Origin: Priapulus caudatus | Taxonomy: Eukaryota; Priapulida; Priapulimorpha; Priapulimorphida; Priapulidae | Direction of reading: 5' to 3' | Length of the DNA stretch: 64,000 bases | Assembly: GCF_000485595.1 (NCBI RefSeq) | Contig: NW_014577662.1 | Coordinates: 49,713-113,712, forward strand | Shown here: positions 10,441 to 21,896 of the stretch, piece by piece | Position numbering within the stretch: position 1 is the first letter of the stretch | Layout: the number at the start of each line of letters is the position of its first letter | Made by a program: the position numbers and the translations under genes | The notes under the pieces: generated by a model | What the model saw: the letters and a program-made list of their open reading frames with translations, nothing else | What the model was told of the DNA's origin: nothing | Databases searched by the model: none

Positions 10441-10739
10441 TATATATATATATATACATATACATATCGCTCTAGCAAAGCGGTGAGGGGGGTCGCCGCG
10501 TTCCAGGGATGTTATTACCATGCCGATTTCACACGGCCGTGACTGATCACCGACCGCCGCTAACACGAGGTGTCAACGGATGCGCGGAAAAAAACGGACG
10601 CGCTGACACGCAGATGCGTGAAAAAAAGCCGAGCCGAAACAAAGATGAAAAGTAGTTTTTAAACGTTTTATATTTAGTGCGCGATCTGATCATCTGTGAT
10701 GGAGATCTATTAATACACGAACCTCGGTAGTTTTACTGG

Positions 10740-10797
10740 CACCCAACCTCTCCCGTATGTCTCTCCTCTCCACCAACCTCTCCCCACCCCAGAGACC
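10740..10797. repeat. Two units of the 30-bp CCCGTAYGTCTCTCC satellite
   Basis: ACCTCTCCCGTATGTCTCTC followed by CTCTCCACCAACC, the same unit as the large array at 16,508-17,155. It lies directly beside the left edge of the first fold-back array. Confidence 0.88.
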
Positions 10798-13340
10798 CAC
10801 TGCACGCACGTTGTACCGCTGGTAACACGCACGTGCACATGCGCGGGTACACGCAGCTGTGACACGCGGGTACACCGCACGTACACCGCGGTTACACGGG
10901 AAGAGACACGCACGGTACACGCACGTTACACGCGGGTTAGCGAACTCGAGCACACAGGAACCCACTCACACAAGATTTGACAACCGACGGGAACAACATC
11001 AGATGTCACGCACGGACCACACAGAATTACACGCACGTACACGCGGTACTTTGACGACGATGCACGCGGGTTTGACACGCACGTTACGACCGCAGGTACA
11101 CGCACGTTTACACGCCGGGTACACGCGGATTACACCACACGTTTTTTACAATTGACGCGGCAGGGTCCGCACACACGACACGAAATCACGCAACGTTTTT
11201 ACACGCAGGTACACGCACGTACACGCACGTATCACAGCAAGCGCTTACACGACGTCACACGTACACGCGAGTACAGCGCGGATACACAGCAGTACACGCA
11301 CGTGCACAGGCAGATCTACACGAACACGTACAACGCGGGTCACACCCACGTACACACATACACGCACCGCATACAACGCGGTCACGCAAACGTACACGCA
11401 AGGTACACGCACGTACACGCACGTACACGCGGGTGCAACTGCGATACACGCACGTACACCGCACCGTGACACGCGGGTACAACACGCGGCATACACGCAC
11501 GTACACGCGGATGAACATTCGCAAACGTACACGCAGGTTACACGCGGGTAACGCAGGTACACGCACGTAACACGCGGGTAACGCGATACACGCCCAGATA
11601 CAACACGCCGGGTACCCGCACCGTAACAACGACCAGTAAGCGGCGCCACGGTACTACGCAGGGTACACGACAGCGGTACACGCACGTACACGCAGCCGTA
11701 ACACGCACAGTACACGCGGTACACGCGGATAACACACCACGTACAGGCTGGCAGCGGGTACACCGCCACGTACACACAGATACACGCACGTACACGCGGG
11801 TACACACACACGTGCACGCGGTACACACAGGCCACAACGTACCCGCAGGGTACACGAGATACACCAACGTACAACGCGGGGTAACGCAACCACAGTACAA
11901 CGCAAATAGCGGAGCACGCAAAAGTACACGCAGAATAACAGCAACAGTACAACACAGATAACACGCACGTACACGCGCAGGGTTAAACGCACGTGCACGC
12001 ACGGCCAGAGCGGTACACGCAACGCTACACACCAGATCAACGCACGTAACACGACGGGTACACGCACGTGCACGCTACCACGTGCGCGTACACGCACGTA
12101 CACGCGGGTTACACGGAGATACACGCACGTACCTATGCGCGCACGCGTACACGCTACGGTGCACGTGCGAATGTACCGCTTCCGCAGTGTAGTGCGTCGT
12201 ATACTGTGTGGTACGTAAAGTGTACGTGCGTGGTACCCAGCGGTGATACCGTGCGTGTAATACCGCAGTGTACTCCACGCGTGATACGCAGACAAGCCTA
12301 ATCATGGCGTGTATGCATTCGTGTACGGGAGATGTAACCCGCGTGTACGCAGTGTACCGATCGCGTGTATCTCCGTGTACCAGCGGTGTAGTGCCGTGTA
12401 ACCATACTGATGTGTACGTGCGTGTATCTGCGTGTACGGTGCGGTGTTACACCGCGTGATCGTGGTGATACGTGCGTGTATCTTCCGTGTACCCCGCCGT
12501 GTACGTGCGTGTATCTCCGTGTACCCGCGTGTACGTGCGTGACCCGCGGCACGTGCAGTTGCACGTGCGTGTACACCGCGTGGTACGTGCGTGTATCTCC
12601 GTGTACCAGCGTGTAGGCTTGCGTGTACCGCGCGGCACCGTGCGTGCACGTGCGTGTACACCGCGTGTACGTGCGTGTATCTGTGTGTACTGTGCCGGTG
12701 TAATCTGGCGTGTACGTTGCGTGCTACGCCGCCGTGTCACGCGATCGTGTATCTCCGTTGTACCCGCGTGTACGTTTGGCGTTGTACCCGCGTGCACAGT
12801 GTGTGTAACACCGCCGTGTACGTGCGTGTATCTGTGTGTACGTGGACCCGCGTGTAACGTGCGTGTATCCGCGGTGGTACCCAGCGTGTACGTGCGTGTA
12901 CCCTGCGTGTACGTGCGTGTACCCCGCGTGTAACATGCGTGTACTGCGATGTATCCCGCCGTGTAACGGGGCGTCGTATCAGCGCGGTGTGAACCCGCTG
13001 TGTACGTGCGTGTAACGGTGCAGTGGTATCCCGCAGTGCACTCCAGCGTGTACGTGGCGTGTAACGTGCGTGTAGCCATGCGTGTACCCCGTGTACGTGC
13101 GTGTACTGTTGTTACGTGCGTGTACCCGCGTGTACGTGCGTGTATCCGCGGTGTACCCAGGCGTGTACGTGCGTGTAGCGTGCGTGATAACGTGCGTGTA
13201 CCTCGCGTGTACGTGCGTGTAACCCGCGTGTACGCTGCCGGTGGTACGCCGCGTGCACGTGCGTGTAACCAGCGTGTACGTGCAGTATAACCCGCGTGCT
13301 ACGTGCGTGAATCTGCGTGTACGTGCGTGTACCCAAAGTG
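10797..13340. repeat. Fold-back array 1: decamer tandem repeat that switches strand at about 12,170
   Basis: From 10,797 to about 12,170 the plus strand is made of roughly 10-bp units: TACACGCACG, TACACGCGGG, TACACGCAGA and TACACACAGA. From about 12,175 to 13,340 it is the reverse complement of the same units (GTGTACGTGCG, GTGTACCCGCG, GTGTATCTGCG). The whole is thus a pair of inverted arms of about 1.2-1.4 kb. Unit lengths vary by 1-2 bases, as if from sequencing indels or natural decay. Long open frames on both strands are repeat shadows. The right arm ends at the terminal module 13,341-13,615. The left arm ends beside 30-bp satellite units instead. Confidence 0.88.
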
Positions 13341-13615
13341 GCAACCGCAAGTTAAGATTCACGTGACTCGCTGACCGTGCTGCTATTGTCGTTACATACA
13401 GCCGGCTGTGCAAATATGAGCAAGCGACTCCGCACACGTGTGGAATCTGGCACACGACTGCAGAAAAAAATCAAACACGTGGGATATTTGCCACACGACA
13501 AGAAATCGCTGTGTTTGCACCGCAGCCACACGGTGTGTCTTGTGCTGGCCGCCCAATCACGCACGCGTGTCCGATGCGCTAGCACAAGACACACCGTGTG
13601 GCGGCAGGCCTTTAA
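13341..13615. mobile_element. Terminal module of fold-back element 1 with a perfect 21-bp hairpin
   Basis: The module runs from GGCAACCGCAAGTTAAGATT to a hairpin whose arms, 13526-13546 and 13581-13601, are perfect 21-bp reverse complements (CACACGGTGTGTCTTGTGCT / AGCACAAGACACACCGTGTG) with a 34-base loop. The same module, inverted and diverged, flanks the second array at 21,897-22,165. A shorter piece of it lies at 24,535-24,605. It therefore belongs to a repeated unit with the decamer array, as expected for a fold-back transposon end. No transposase is visible. Confidence 0.8.
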
Positions 13616-13992
13616 AAGAACGCCAGCATGTGTAAGAGATGTTGTGTTTATAAATAATTTAATTAATGTCTTTCTAGAATTTAATAGTCCTTACTGTAAT
13701 ACTGATACTGATACAGACTACAGTGATAGCGAGCTACACACTACTCACTATAGTCACTATACACTGTACACATACTGACATAGCCATCCCCCATGGCCAT
13801 AGGCCTAGGGACTTAAACACACTACTAGTAGCTAGTTACAGGTACCAGAAATTAAGGCTAGAGTTGCTGTATCAGCATTATCATAAGCAACACGCCTCAC
13901 ACGTAAATAGTAAATGTGCTATTCTGAATTTGTTTTCAGATTAACACGGGTATTTAACGCGTTCGTTTGAGATAGGGTACGTTCGTTCGTTA

Positions 13993-14459
13993 CACAGGCA
14001 CTTGAAATTCTTAATGTTTCTATACTATCTTTCACCTATTAATATTAATAAGTAATTATTGCGACAGTTTCCTGTAAATTCCGTCCAAATCCTACGTGCA
14101 ACCATATTAGACGCTGCCGAGTGCCGGCGCCATATTGCTCTCGCGGCTACACTGGCACTGTTGCACGCTTACACTAAATAAAATATAAATATAGTATATA
14201 ATATATATATACCATCGTATTGATAGTAAGTATATATATAAACTATATATATTAGTGTAAGCCGTGCAAACAGTGGAGCCAGGAAGAGGCAATGGCGCCG
14301 CGGCAGCGTATATGGGTTGCACGTAGGATTTGGACGGAATTTACAGAAACTGTCGCAATAATAGGTGAAAGAGAGTAAGAAACATTAAAAGAATCTTGTA
14401 GTAAAATAGATTTCGTATTTATTAGCATTATATTTATTGAAAGCGCTTCAGTGCCTGTG
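13993..14459. mobile_element. Palindromic fold-back MITE, copy 1
   Basis: Termini CACAGGCACTT (start 13993) and AGTGCCTGTG (end 14459) are flanked on both sides by TTCGTTA, a likely 7-8-bp target duplication. The two halves are imperfect reverse complements along most of the length. Pairs include CACCTATTA/TAATAGGTG, TTGCGACAGTTTC/GAAACTGTCGCAA and CAAATCCTACGTGCAACC with its complement. A (TA)-rich centre lies near 14,200-14,255. Related copies lie at 40,399-40,765 and, as one arm, 28,379-28,475. An 8-bp duplication would suggest a hAT-like mobiliser. Confidence 0.82.
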
Positions 14460-15500
14460 TTCGTTACCGTTACATAAGAAAGGACATTAGGCCAGAAAAT
14501 TAAGAGAATGAAAGAAGAAACGTGTGTAGATCCGCTTGGAGCTTTGATATGAAGAAAAAATATATTTTGGGCCTGTTACTGTCATGCAATGGTAGCCAGT
14601 ACCGGTAGTTAGGCCTACTAGTACTCAGTAATATGATATTACTAATAGTTCTGCTAATTTTTGATTTTCGCATTTCAAGAGTAACATCATGAAAAGTTCC
14701 TAAAGAAAGATTGACTACATTGCCAGGGCTTTGAAACTAACTATAAAGTTCACGTAGCACAACAGGGCTAGTGACAGCTGTAAAATCTACTAACCCTTAA
14801 AAATATCGCTCCCAGCCTGTACGTTTCTGAAGTGCCACGGCCTAAGCATACGCAGTGAGCACAATTTTGCCATTTGCAGGGGGGAATCTGGGTTTTGATT
14901 TTAGACGCTCCGAGATTCCTTCTGCGTAAATTCCCTTAACTTTGTAGAAGATTCAGAATTCAGCATAGAATTCAGTATATATATATATATAGATATAATA
15001 GTAGAAACAGAAACGTAATTGCCGCTATATTGGCTACACACTGGGTGAGGGGAATTGCATCGAGCTTGTGAATAGAGCAGCGATGGTGGTTAGAACCCGA
15101 TTTTTTATTGTCTGAGGTATGCGTGACTGTTAAGTAGGTTTTGGAAATTTCTTATTATGTTTTGCACACACCGAAATTTTATATTACTTATTGGCTTAGT
15201 TCGGCTCGGGTTAGTAGTTGCTGAAAAAGTACTAGTAATACTGTTATCTGGTAGGGCATTCCCCACTCGCGTCAACAGGCTGGTCAGCCCAAACATTCTA
15301 ATAGCTCTTACTGTTTTTTCTACTTAACCCTCGCGAGCCGTTAGTTGCACAAGCCCCTGATTGCAAGTAATCAATTCAAAATGCACTGGGGCATGTCATA
15401 CCATTAACAAAAATGGACACTAAATAAAGTGATCCTAAATGGAACAGTAGCTTCCAACATTTCATTTCAATTTAAAAATACCAAATTTTATCATTATTTT
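14460..15500. other. Intronic DNA, no feature recognised
   Basis: AT-rich, unique-looking sequence with a short (TA)n at about 14,975-14,992. No supported gene or repeat. Confidence 0.55.
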
Positions 15501-15504
15501 AATA

Positions 15505-15700
15505 CCATTCCATAGCATCTCCTGATACATCACTTCCATAGTACATGCCTGAAACATCCGCTGATGTATCCCTTCCAGGAAGGTCTAAGCTGAATTTACA
15601 TAGTTCTGGAAACCACCCCTGATACATCCCTTCCATAAGCATCCCTGATACATCCCTTCCATAGCATCCTGATAATATGCGTCTAAACAGAGAAATGCTC
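15505..15700. repeat. GATACATCCCTTCCATAGCA minisatellite, copy 1
   Basis: About six irregular units of CTGATACATCCCTTCCATAG, interrupted by a 60-bp insert (AAGGTCTAAGCTGAATTTAC). The same insert recurs in altered form at 16,140-16,190. Confidence 0.82.
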
Positions 15701-16069
15701 TGACCTTGATGAAGGATAAAATCAGACCCCGCCCACTTCACGCCGCAATACGCTATGCTATGACGCGGTAGGAACGTGTTACTAACTATCATATGGAGCG
15801 AAGACGATTTGAGTTACATTTCTATAAATTCTATGCCATTATAGACACATGTCTTAGCCTTAAATCTCTGTGAATTTTGAGTCTATTGAACGCGCGATTA
15901 GTCTAATTAAATCAGCAAATATGCACGCGCGCTATGACCGGTGAAACGAACACGCCACGAATTCAATTTTATCCTCCCGAAAAAATGGAAAGGTGGGCGG
16001 GGTTCCCTATTTTTATCCTCCATCCCAGGTCGGAGCAATTCCTCCTGTTTAAGACGCACTGTCCCTGAT

Positions 16070-16370
16070 CACACATCCCATTCCATAGCATCCTGGGGAT
16101 ACATCCTTCCATAGCAATCTCCTGAACACATCCCTGATGTATCCCGATTCCAGGAGCGATCTAAGCTAATTTACCAGATTGGAACCGACCTGAACATCCC
16201 TCGCCACATTCCCCCGTTTATCCCTCCTATGTATTGGCAAATAACATAGCAGGGATGAAATCAGGGAAAGTGATCCCTGCCGCCAGAAGGGATCCCTTCC
16301 AAGTCAGGTTGTGGGCGCAATCCTAGCAAATAAACCTGAACATCGCCTGCTGTAACCTGAAAAAATAGCT
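16070..16370. repeat. GATACATCCC minisatellite, copy 2 (irregular)
   Basis: It follows the same order as 15,505-15,700, including the TCTAAGCTAATTTAC insert, but with many single-base insertions and deletions. It lies just before an N gap, so low base accuracy is a likely cause of part of the divergence. Confidence 0.7.
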
Positions 16371-16482
16371 GGATCCTACGGTATTTAAAAACTCGCGTCC
16401 GGCTGCTACACGAGGCGTTCGTCAATCCGCCACGTCAAGCTGGTATTCACGTACAGCGCTTCCGCTCGCAGATTGCGCGGCG

Positions 16483-16507
16483 NNNNNNNNNNNNNNNNNN
16501 NNNNNNN
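16483..16507. other. Assembly gap (25 N)
   Basis: Exactly 25 N, the same length as the gap at 53,056-53,080, so the true size is unknown. The two sides are not obviously contiguous. Confidence 0.99.
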
Positions 16508-17155
16508 TCCGTACGCCCCTCCTCGTATTCTCCTCTCTACCAACTCTCCCGTACGTCTCTCCTCTCTCAACCAACCTCCCGTACGTCTCTCCTCTCTCCA
16601 CCAACCTTCTCCCATATGTCTCTCCCTCCACCAAAAACTCTCCCGCTAGATGTCTCTCCTCTACCAACCTCTCCCGTACGTCTCTCCTCTCCACCAACCT
16701 CTCCCGTACGTCTCTCCCCTCCACCAACCTCTCCCGTACGTCTCTCCCCTCCACCAACCTCTCCCGTACGTCTCTCCTCTCCACCAACCTCTCCCGTACG
16801 TCTCTCCTCTCCACCAACCTCTCCCGTACGTCTCTCCTCTTCCACCAACTCCCCCGTACGTCTCTCCTTCTCCAACCTCTCCCGTACGTCTCTCCTCTCC
16901 ACCAACCTCTCCCGTACGTCTCTCCTCTCCACCAACCTCCCCCGTACGTCTCTCCTCTCCACCAACCTCTCCCGTACGTCTCTCCTCTATACCAACCTCC
17001 CCCGTACGTCTCTTCTCTATACCAACCTCTCCCGTACGTCTCTCCTCCCTACCAACCTCTCCCGTATGTCTCTTCTCCTCACCAACCTCTCCCATATGTC
17101 TTCCCCTCAACCGACTTTTCTCCGTATGTCTCTTCTCCTCACCAAACCTCTCCCG
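16508..17155. repeat. 30-bp satellite, about 21 units
   Basis: Units of TCTCCCGTACGTCTCTCCTC plus TCCACCAACC, many identical, with drift at both ends (for example TCCCATATGTC). Because 30 is divisible by three, open frames with a 10-residue period run through it on both strands; these are shadows. The array begins at the N gap, so its real length is unknown. Two further units lie at 10,740-10,797. Confidence 0.95.
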
Positions 17156-17156
17156 T

Positions 17157-17238
17157 ACGAGAGAGAGGGAGGGAAAGAGAGAGAGAGAGGAGAGAGAGAG
17201 AGAGATGAGGAGAGAGAGAGAAAGAGAGAGAAGAGAGA
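17157..17238. repeat. (GA)n tract abutting the 30-bp satellite
   Basis: Purine tract of GAGAGAGGGAGGGAAAGAGA and similar, starting within two bases of the end of the satellite. Confidence 0.92.
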
Positions 17239-17570
17239 TTAATAATATTAATAGCCACCCGTTCACCCGGATGACGCAATTTACATAAAGTAAAAACCAT
17301 AAACCGATCGCAAAACAAAACTAGTTCGTTCGCGAAACTCCCGCGAGCACTCAGTTCTGTATCTGCCATACGACGCCATAGAAAATAAACCCGCGAATTA
17401 AACAAATGCCGTTGAAAAACAAATGTGATTGCGCGAACGCGAAATAACTACTATAGAAGCATACGCACGCAAGCAAGAAGGTCGGCTAGTGAACGAAGAT
17501 GGATGGAGGGGGGGGGCTCAGCAATGAATGCATGATGCAACATCGAGCATGAATGTGGCCGTCCCTCTGG

Positions 17571-17976
17571 CAGGGCCGGACTGGCGATCGGGAGCACCGG
17601 GAGTTTTCCCGGTGGCCTGGCCTGCTAAGTGGTCTGCCCAAAAATAATTTAAAAAAAATCTGCGGCCTGCAGACCATATATATATATTATATATATATTA
17701 TATTATTATATAATATATATATACTATATATATACATATATATATTAAATCTGCGACCTGCAGGCCATTTCTATACGGCGCTGCAGGCCATATTATTATA
17801 GGTGGGGGCGGAGTGACGTCACTTCCCCTTAGCAACCCATCCGATGACCCCAAAAAATTTTGCTGGTGTGGAGTCCCAGAACCTCAGACCCCCCCCCCCG
17901 CCGCTTAATAAGTGGCCTGACTTGGGGCTATATTCGCAATATATTTCCAGGCCTGAATGATTTTCCTCGTCCGGCC
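17571..17976. mobile_element. hAT-like MITE with flanking duplication GTCCCTCTGG
   Basis: The element starts CAGGGCCGGACTGGCGATCG and ends with TCGTCCGGCC, the complement of the start (GGCCGGAC) minus the last bases. It is flanked on both sides by the identical 10-mer GTCCCTCTGG (17561-17570 and 17977-17986), a target-site duplication. The CAGGGCCGGACTGG start with CCCGGTGGCCTGGCC is a widespread animal repeat type. The centre holds (TA)n and repeated CTGCGRCCTGCAG words. It is 406 bp long and non-coding. Confidence 0.85.
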
Positions 17977-17999
17977 GTCCCTCTGGCTCTGACCAGCCA

Positions 18000-18665
18000 T
18001 CACACAAGAGACAACACACTACTGTGTCCATTAATGAAGCAGCCACCCCCTCCCACCCCTACACACCTGTGACCTGCATCACCTCTGCCCAAGATACAAA
18101 CATTTAACCCTGCACAGACAGCGTTACACACGTAAAGACTTACAGATTTAAGATAAAGAATTTAAGAGTAAAAAAATTCAAGATTAAAAAGGTAGACATT
18201 GGAGATACATTTAAAGCACCGCTTACACGTCTTACCCGGTCATTTATGCACCTCTAACACCCCAATACCAGATGACCGGAATTTATACATAAAACAAGTG
18301 CCGCAGCGCGACAGCGCTCAACTGACGTGTACGGTAGCCAGGTATTCTTTCTGATAAACTGCACTGCTCAGAACCGAAATCAAGTGCGCCCTCTGCCACG
18401 GTTCGCGCTCAGAGCATATATCTAGGATACTACTGAATACAGACTAAATCTTATCATAGGCTTGTAATACCTACTGGTACGTACAGCTAATAAAGCATAC
18501 AGGTGTGTAACTTTACATGACTTCGCTTATACTAACATATTATCAGTAGATATGACGTCGAGCGCCGAGCGTAGGTGGTGGTATAGGGAGGGTGGGCGGA
18601 AGGGAAAGGAGGCGGGAGGGCGGGTGGATGGGCGGCGTCTGAATAGCCAAAAAGCGTTCAGTCCT
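18000..18665. other. Intronic DNA, no feature recognised
   Basis: Unique-looking sequence with a G-rich strip at 18,575-18,635 (GGGAGGGTGGGCGG). Confidence 0.55.
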
Positions 18666-18669
18666 TTAT

Positions 18670-19260
18670 TAACAGTCAACAAATCCATGTTTAAACCCTC
18701 CTCTTGACGGGTCAAAAGGTTATCAGACACTTACTCTTCGCCACGTCATAGCAGAAAGTAGATTTCATGGTCCTTTCAATAAAGTGTTAAAACTGATAGG
18801 TCAGCGCGGAAACAAAAAAGTTTTGCCACTCGGTCGTTAGCCCACTGTCCTCAGGAAACGCTGCATATCGGACCTTTCCCCACTTGCCCGTTAAACCTGT
18901 GACCTGCCAATTCGCGCTTGTAATGGCGTTTCCTCCCCATCACACTTATACATCGAATAATTAGAGCGTAGGTCAAGCCGTTGAGATTTGTGCAGGCAAT
19001 TCCGTATTTCTCCTGGGTACCTTAAGTTTAAGGGAAAATATTCCCCCTCCATTACACATTCTCGACCTTGACCGTGACCCCCAAATTCGACATTCCGAGT
19101 TACTTTTCGCTGAAGGCCCCCCCCCACGTCCGAATATCAAAGACCGATACGTCCAGCGGTTTAAGATTTTGCCAACTGTACGGACGCACGACGGAACGGA
19201 CGAAATCTTGCGATTTCTACAAGCTGCATCTCGACTCCTCAGCTGAGCTAAAAACCCTCT
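18670..19260 (+). repeat. Dispersed repeat with a GACGGACGGAC-type end, copy 1
   Basis: It matches 29,300-29,900 in the same order: AACCCTCCYCTTR-AGGGTCAAAAG, ACTCTTCGCMAYGTCAY, GCTAGGTCA-like, TCTTGACCTTTGACC-like, CGGCTTAAGATTGTGCCAACTGT, then ACGGACGGAC and CTACAAGCTGCATCTGACT. Repeats of this wording are common in marine invertebrates. It is non-coding and its class is uncertain. Confidence 0.75.
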
Positions 19261-20200
19261 CCATCGCACTGTAGGATGGGAAAATACGTCCATCACTCGC
19301 CACATCCCATCATGACGGACAGCGAGATGGTGCACCGTGATATATATAATGCATTAGCACACTACCTACTCACGCACGTTTAACGGTCGAGCAACGCCCC
19401 CGACGGTTCCCGTGTAAAATAACGGTGTTTTGACAAGACGGAAGGATATGCAGAGGCAGAGTGGAGGGACAGGACGGACAGGACGTACGTTACGCACGTG
19501 TTCGCACAGCTGATATCTCTACGTCATCGTACATGCGAGCACGCATATCGCGAGATCAGTGCCAATGATAACACACCGGGCGGTTGTCGGCTTGGCGAGT
19601 TTTTAAACCATACGGGATGGTCGACGCAGATTGAATGAATCATGCGTCTCTGATTGGTACGTGCGGTCGAGGTCCATATCCCAAAAACCACAGCACTTGG
19701 ACCGTTTCATAATATAAAATGATGGTATAATAATATACAAACTTGTCCAGTACTACTACTAGCCCTACGTAGTACAGTAACAAGCAATAGTCTTAATGTT
19801 TGAATATAACTTACATTCAACACCGTCCAATACACGCGCTGCCAACCATACAGCCCGCACGCCATTGTGCAGCACAATCACAGTAGTTAGACTTAGAGAA
19901 GGTAAGAAACGTCTTTTTTGTTTTTTTTTTTTTACAACAAAATCCAGACCGTCCTCACTTTTGTCGCGCACTAGAGAAGAAATAAACGTCCAACGCCATG
20001 ATATTGATCTGTGGTAGCTGAATCGATCAACTTGTTTCGAAACTATGTTTTGCAACTTGGGGGTCACGCAATACTACAGAAATTATATGAGAAATTCCTG
20101 CTCAAATTGCCGCAAATTTCCCATTGAAGCGCGATTCAGTAAACGGACAAGTAACATGAAGCAATGGCGGCGCATTGCATTCTGAGGAGCAATCTCTACT
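19261..20200. other. Intronic DNA, no feature recognised
   Basis: Unique-looking sequence. A T-run at about 19,915-19,933 is the only low-complexity spot. Confidence 0.55.
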
Positions 20201-20204
20201 GCAA

Positions 20205-20325
20205 TTTTGCCTCAAAAAAATAGAAAAAATAAAAAAAATAAAAAAATAAAACAGATGGGATTCAAAACTACGCACTGTTAGAGGTAACGCCCAGACGCTC
20301 TACCAGCTCGCCTATCAGCCTATTG
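20205..20325 (-). mobile_element. tRNA-derived SINE (or tRNA pseudogene)
   Basis: Read on the minus strand from 20,320, the sequence begins GGCTGATAGGCGAGCTGGTA and then GAGCGTCTGG, which resembles the D-arm and box A of a tRNA. About 35 bases later GTTTTGAATCCC resembles box B (GGTTCGAATCC). The 3' end runs into a TTTTATTTTTTT tail, as in SINEs with AT-rich tails. No clamp of acceptor and T-arm stems good enough for a working tRNA is evident. A box-bearing SINE fragment is the best reading. Confidence 0.55.
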
Positions 20326-20464
20326 AAATTATATATTATTGGATGTGCCATGCATACATGCATGCATGCATCGATGCTGCGTTGGTTTCTGGATAAGCCT
20401 GCCTCGTGAGGGCGTAAACCCAACGCACCAATCAGAGACGCGTGATACACAATCTGGCGTCGCC

Positions 20465-20930
20465 ATCCCAGCTATTTTGTCAGGGATACCTTTCTTCTGG
20501 AAGGGATGTATCAGGTGTTGTATCAGTATCCTGCAAAAGCAATAATTGGCAAGGGATTATTGAGCATTATCCCTATTCATCCCTTTCTCTTAATGTTCTC
20601 AAGAAAAATCCCTGATAGACATCCCTTCTCTGACTTCAAGAAATTGTTTTAATGCGATCATTGTATCCCTGCATACATCCCTTCTATGGACTTAAACATT
20701 TTTATCACTGATCATGTATCCCTGCATACGATCCCTCTCTGACTTGGGTAGATTTGTTCATTGCTACATATCCCTGATACGATTCCCTTCTCGGACTTAC
20801 GTAGATTTCTTCATTGATCACAATACCTATCCTGTACTCCCTTCTCTGACTTAGACGAATTTATAATTGGTCACGTATCGCTGATACATCCCAAATCAGC
20901 CAAAATCAAATCATATCAGGATATGATTTT
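20465..20930. repeat. GATACATCCCTTCTCTGACTT minisatellite, copy 3
   Basis: About eight units of roughly 53 bp: CCCTGATACATCCCTTCTCT, GACTTRNGTAGATTTNTTCA and TTGATCACGTAT. It shares CTGATACATCCCTTC with the arrays at 15.5 and 16.1 kb but has a longer unit. Confidence 0.85.
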
Positions 20931-21885
20931 TATTTATTCCATATTGGGGTCATTCATTGATAAGCCGCTACGCATAATATTGCTGATTTTTTACCCCCTA
21001 CCTGACAATTTTTTGTATCTGAACTTTCCCTTAAAATTGCATGTACTTTCAGCTGTGCGTGTTTGCTGAGCAGACTGTGAAAGAAATGACGTTATGCTCA
21101 GATATGGAAGGCCGGGGGAACGCAAGATTTCATCGGCGCCAAACCAATTCCACTTACAGAAATTTTCGAGGCGTTTTCAGAGATTCGCAGAATTGGATCG
21201 TAACATGCGTCGCAAAATTTTAGGTTCACATATATTATACAAAGTTTTATACAATTGCAAAATGCAAGAAATACTTAATTTTCTGTGCATAATTGCAAGG
21301 GCCGTTTGCGAGGTTTGAATTTTACTGTTGTACGCAGTATCTTCTTAACTGCACTGTAGCAACTTGAGCTACAAAACAACTCCCAGCATACTAGCGTTAG
21401 CATACCCTCTTGTCATTTTGGCCGGTTTATTTAGTAGCTTAGCGACTTGATTAAGTTCATCCGTATGAATGTTTTTGCTTGTATCAACCGAATTACTGTA
21501 TAACCTTTTTGCATTGTTTTTTTTTATATACACACACAAGGGCATGAAGTTCATGAACTGGTGGCCTATTATGAGTATGATGCCTGCCAATATTTTTCTC
21601 CCATCTTTGGACCTTTACTTTAGTAAATAGGAAACTGCCTGCGTGATCTGCATTTCAGGATTTCTTGTTCCATGGAATAAGCAAACCAATCGTCCATTCA
21701 TGCTTTCAAATGGAAAGCAAGTTCAAGCAACAAGGCCCTGTTGGTGACAATCACAACTTCTGCCAGTACGCGGTAACGCGGTGCACTACTTTATGCAGCA
21801 GCGCATTGATACCGGCTAGTTGCCAAGTGATGTGACGCGCGCGTTTTTTACCGTTGAGGACGCGAATTTTAAAATGTGCTTCTAA
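20931..21885. other. Intronic DNA, no feature recognised
   Basis: AT-rich, unique-looking sequence. The short minus frame at 21,369-21,590 has no family resemblance I can name. Confidence 0.5.
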
Positions 21886-21896
21886 AACCCTAAGCC

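Noticed and set aside
11245-13079. Long Cys/Val/Arg and Thr/His/Arg frames in the fold-back arrays
   Set aside because: They are translations of a 10-bp repeat in several frames, present on both strands, with no conserved protein feature.
16616-17288. Proline/serine repeat protein of about 210 codons on plus and its minus-strand partner
   Set aside because: A 30-bp satellite keeps several frames open. There is no splice or start context.
20252-20320. Functional tRNA gene
   Set aside because: Only the box A and box B-like parts fit. The stems do not pair well enough and an AT-rich SINE tail follows.
21369-21590. Minus-strand frame that might be an exon or a transposase piece
   Set aside because: No recognisable motif, and it sits in an intron of XPR1 without convincing splice sites.
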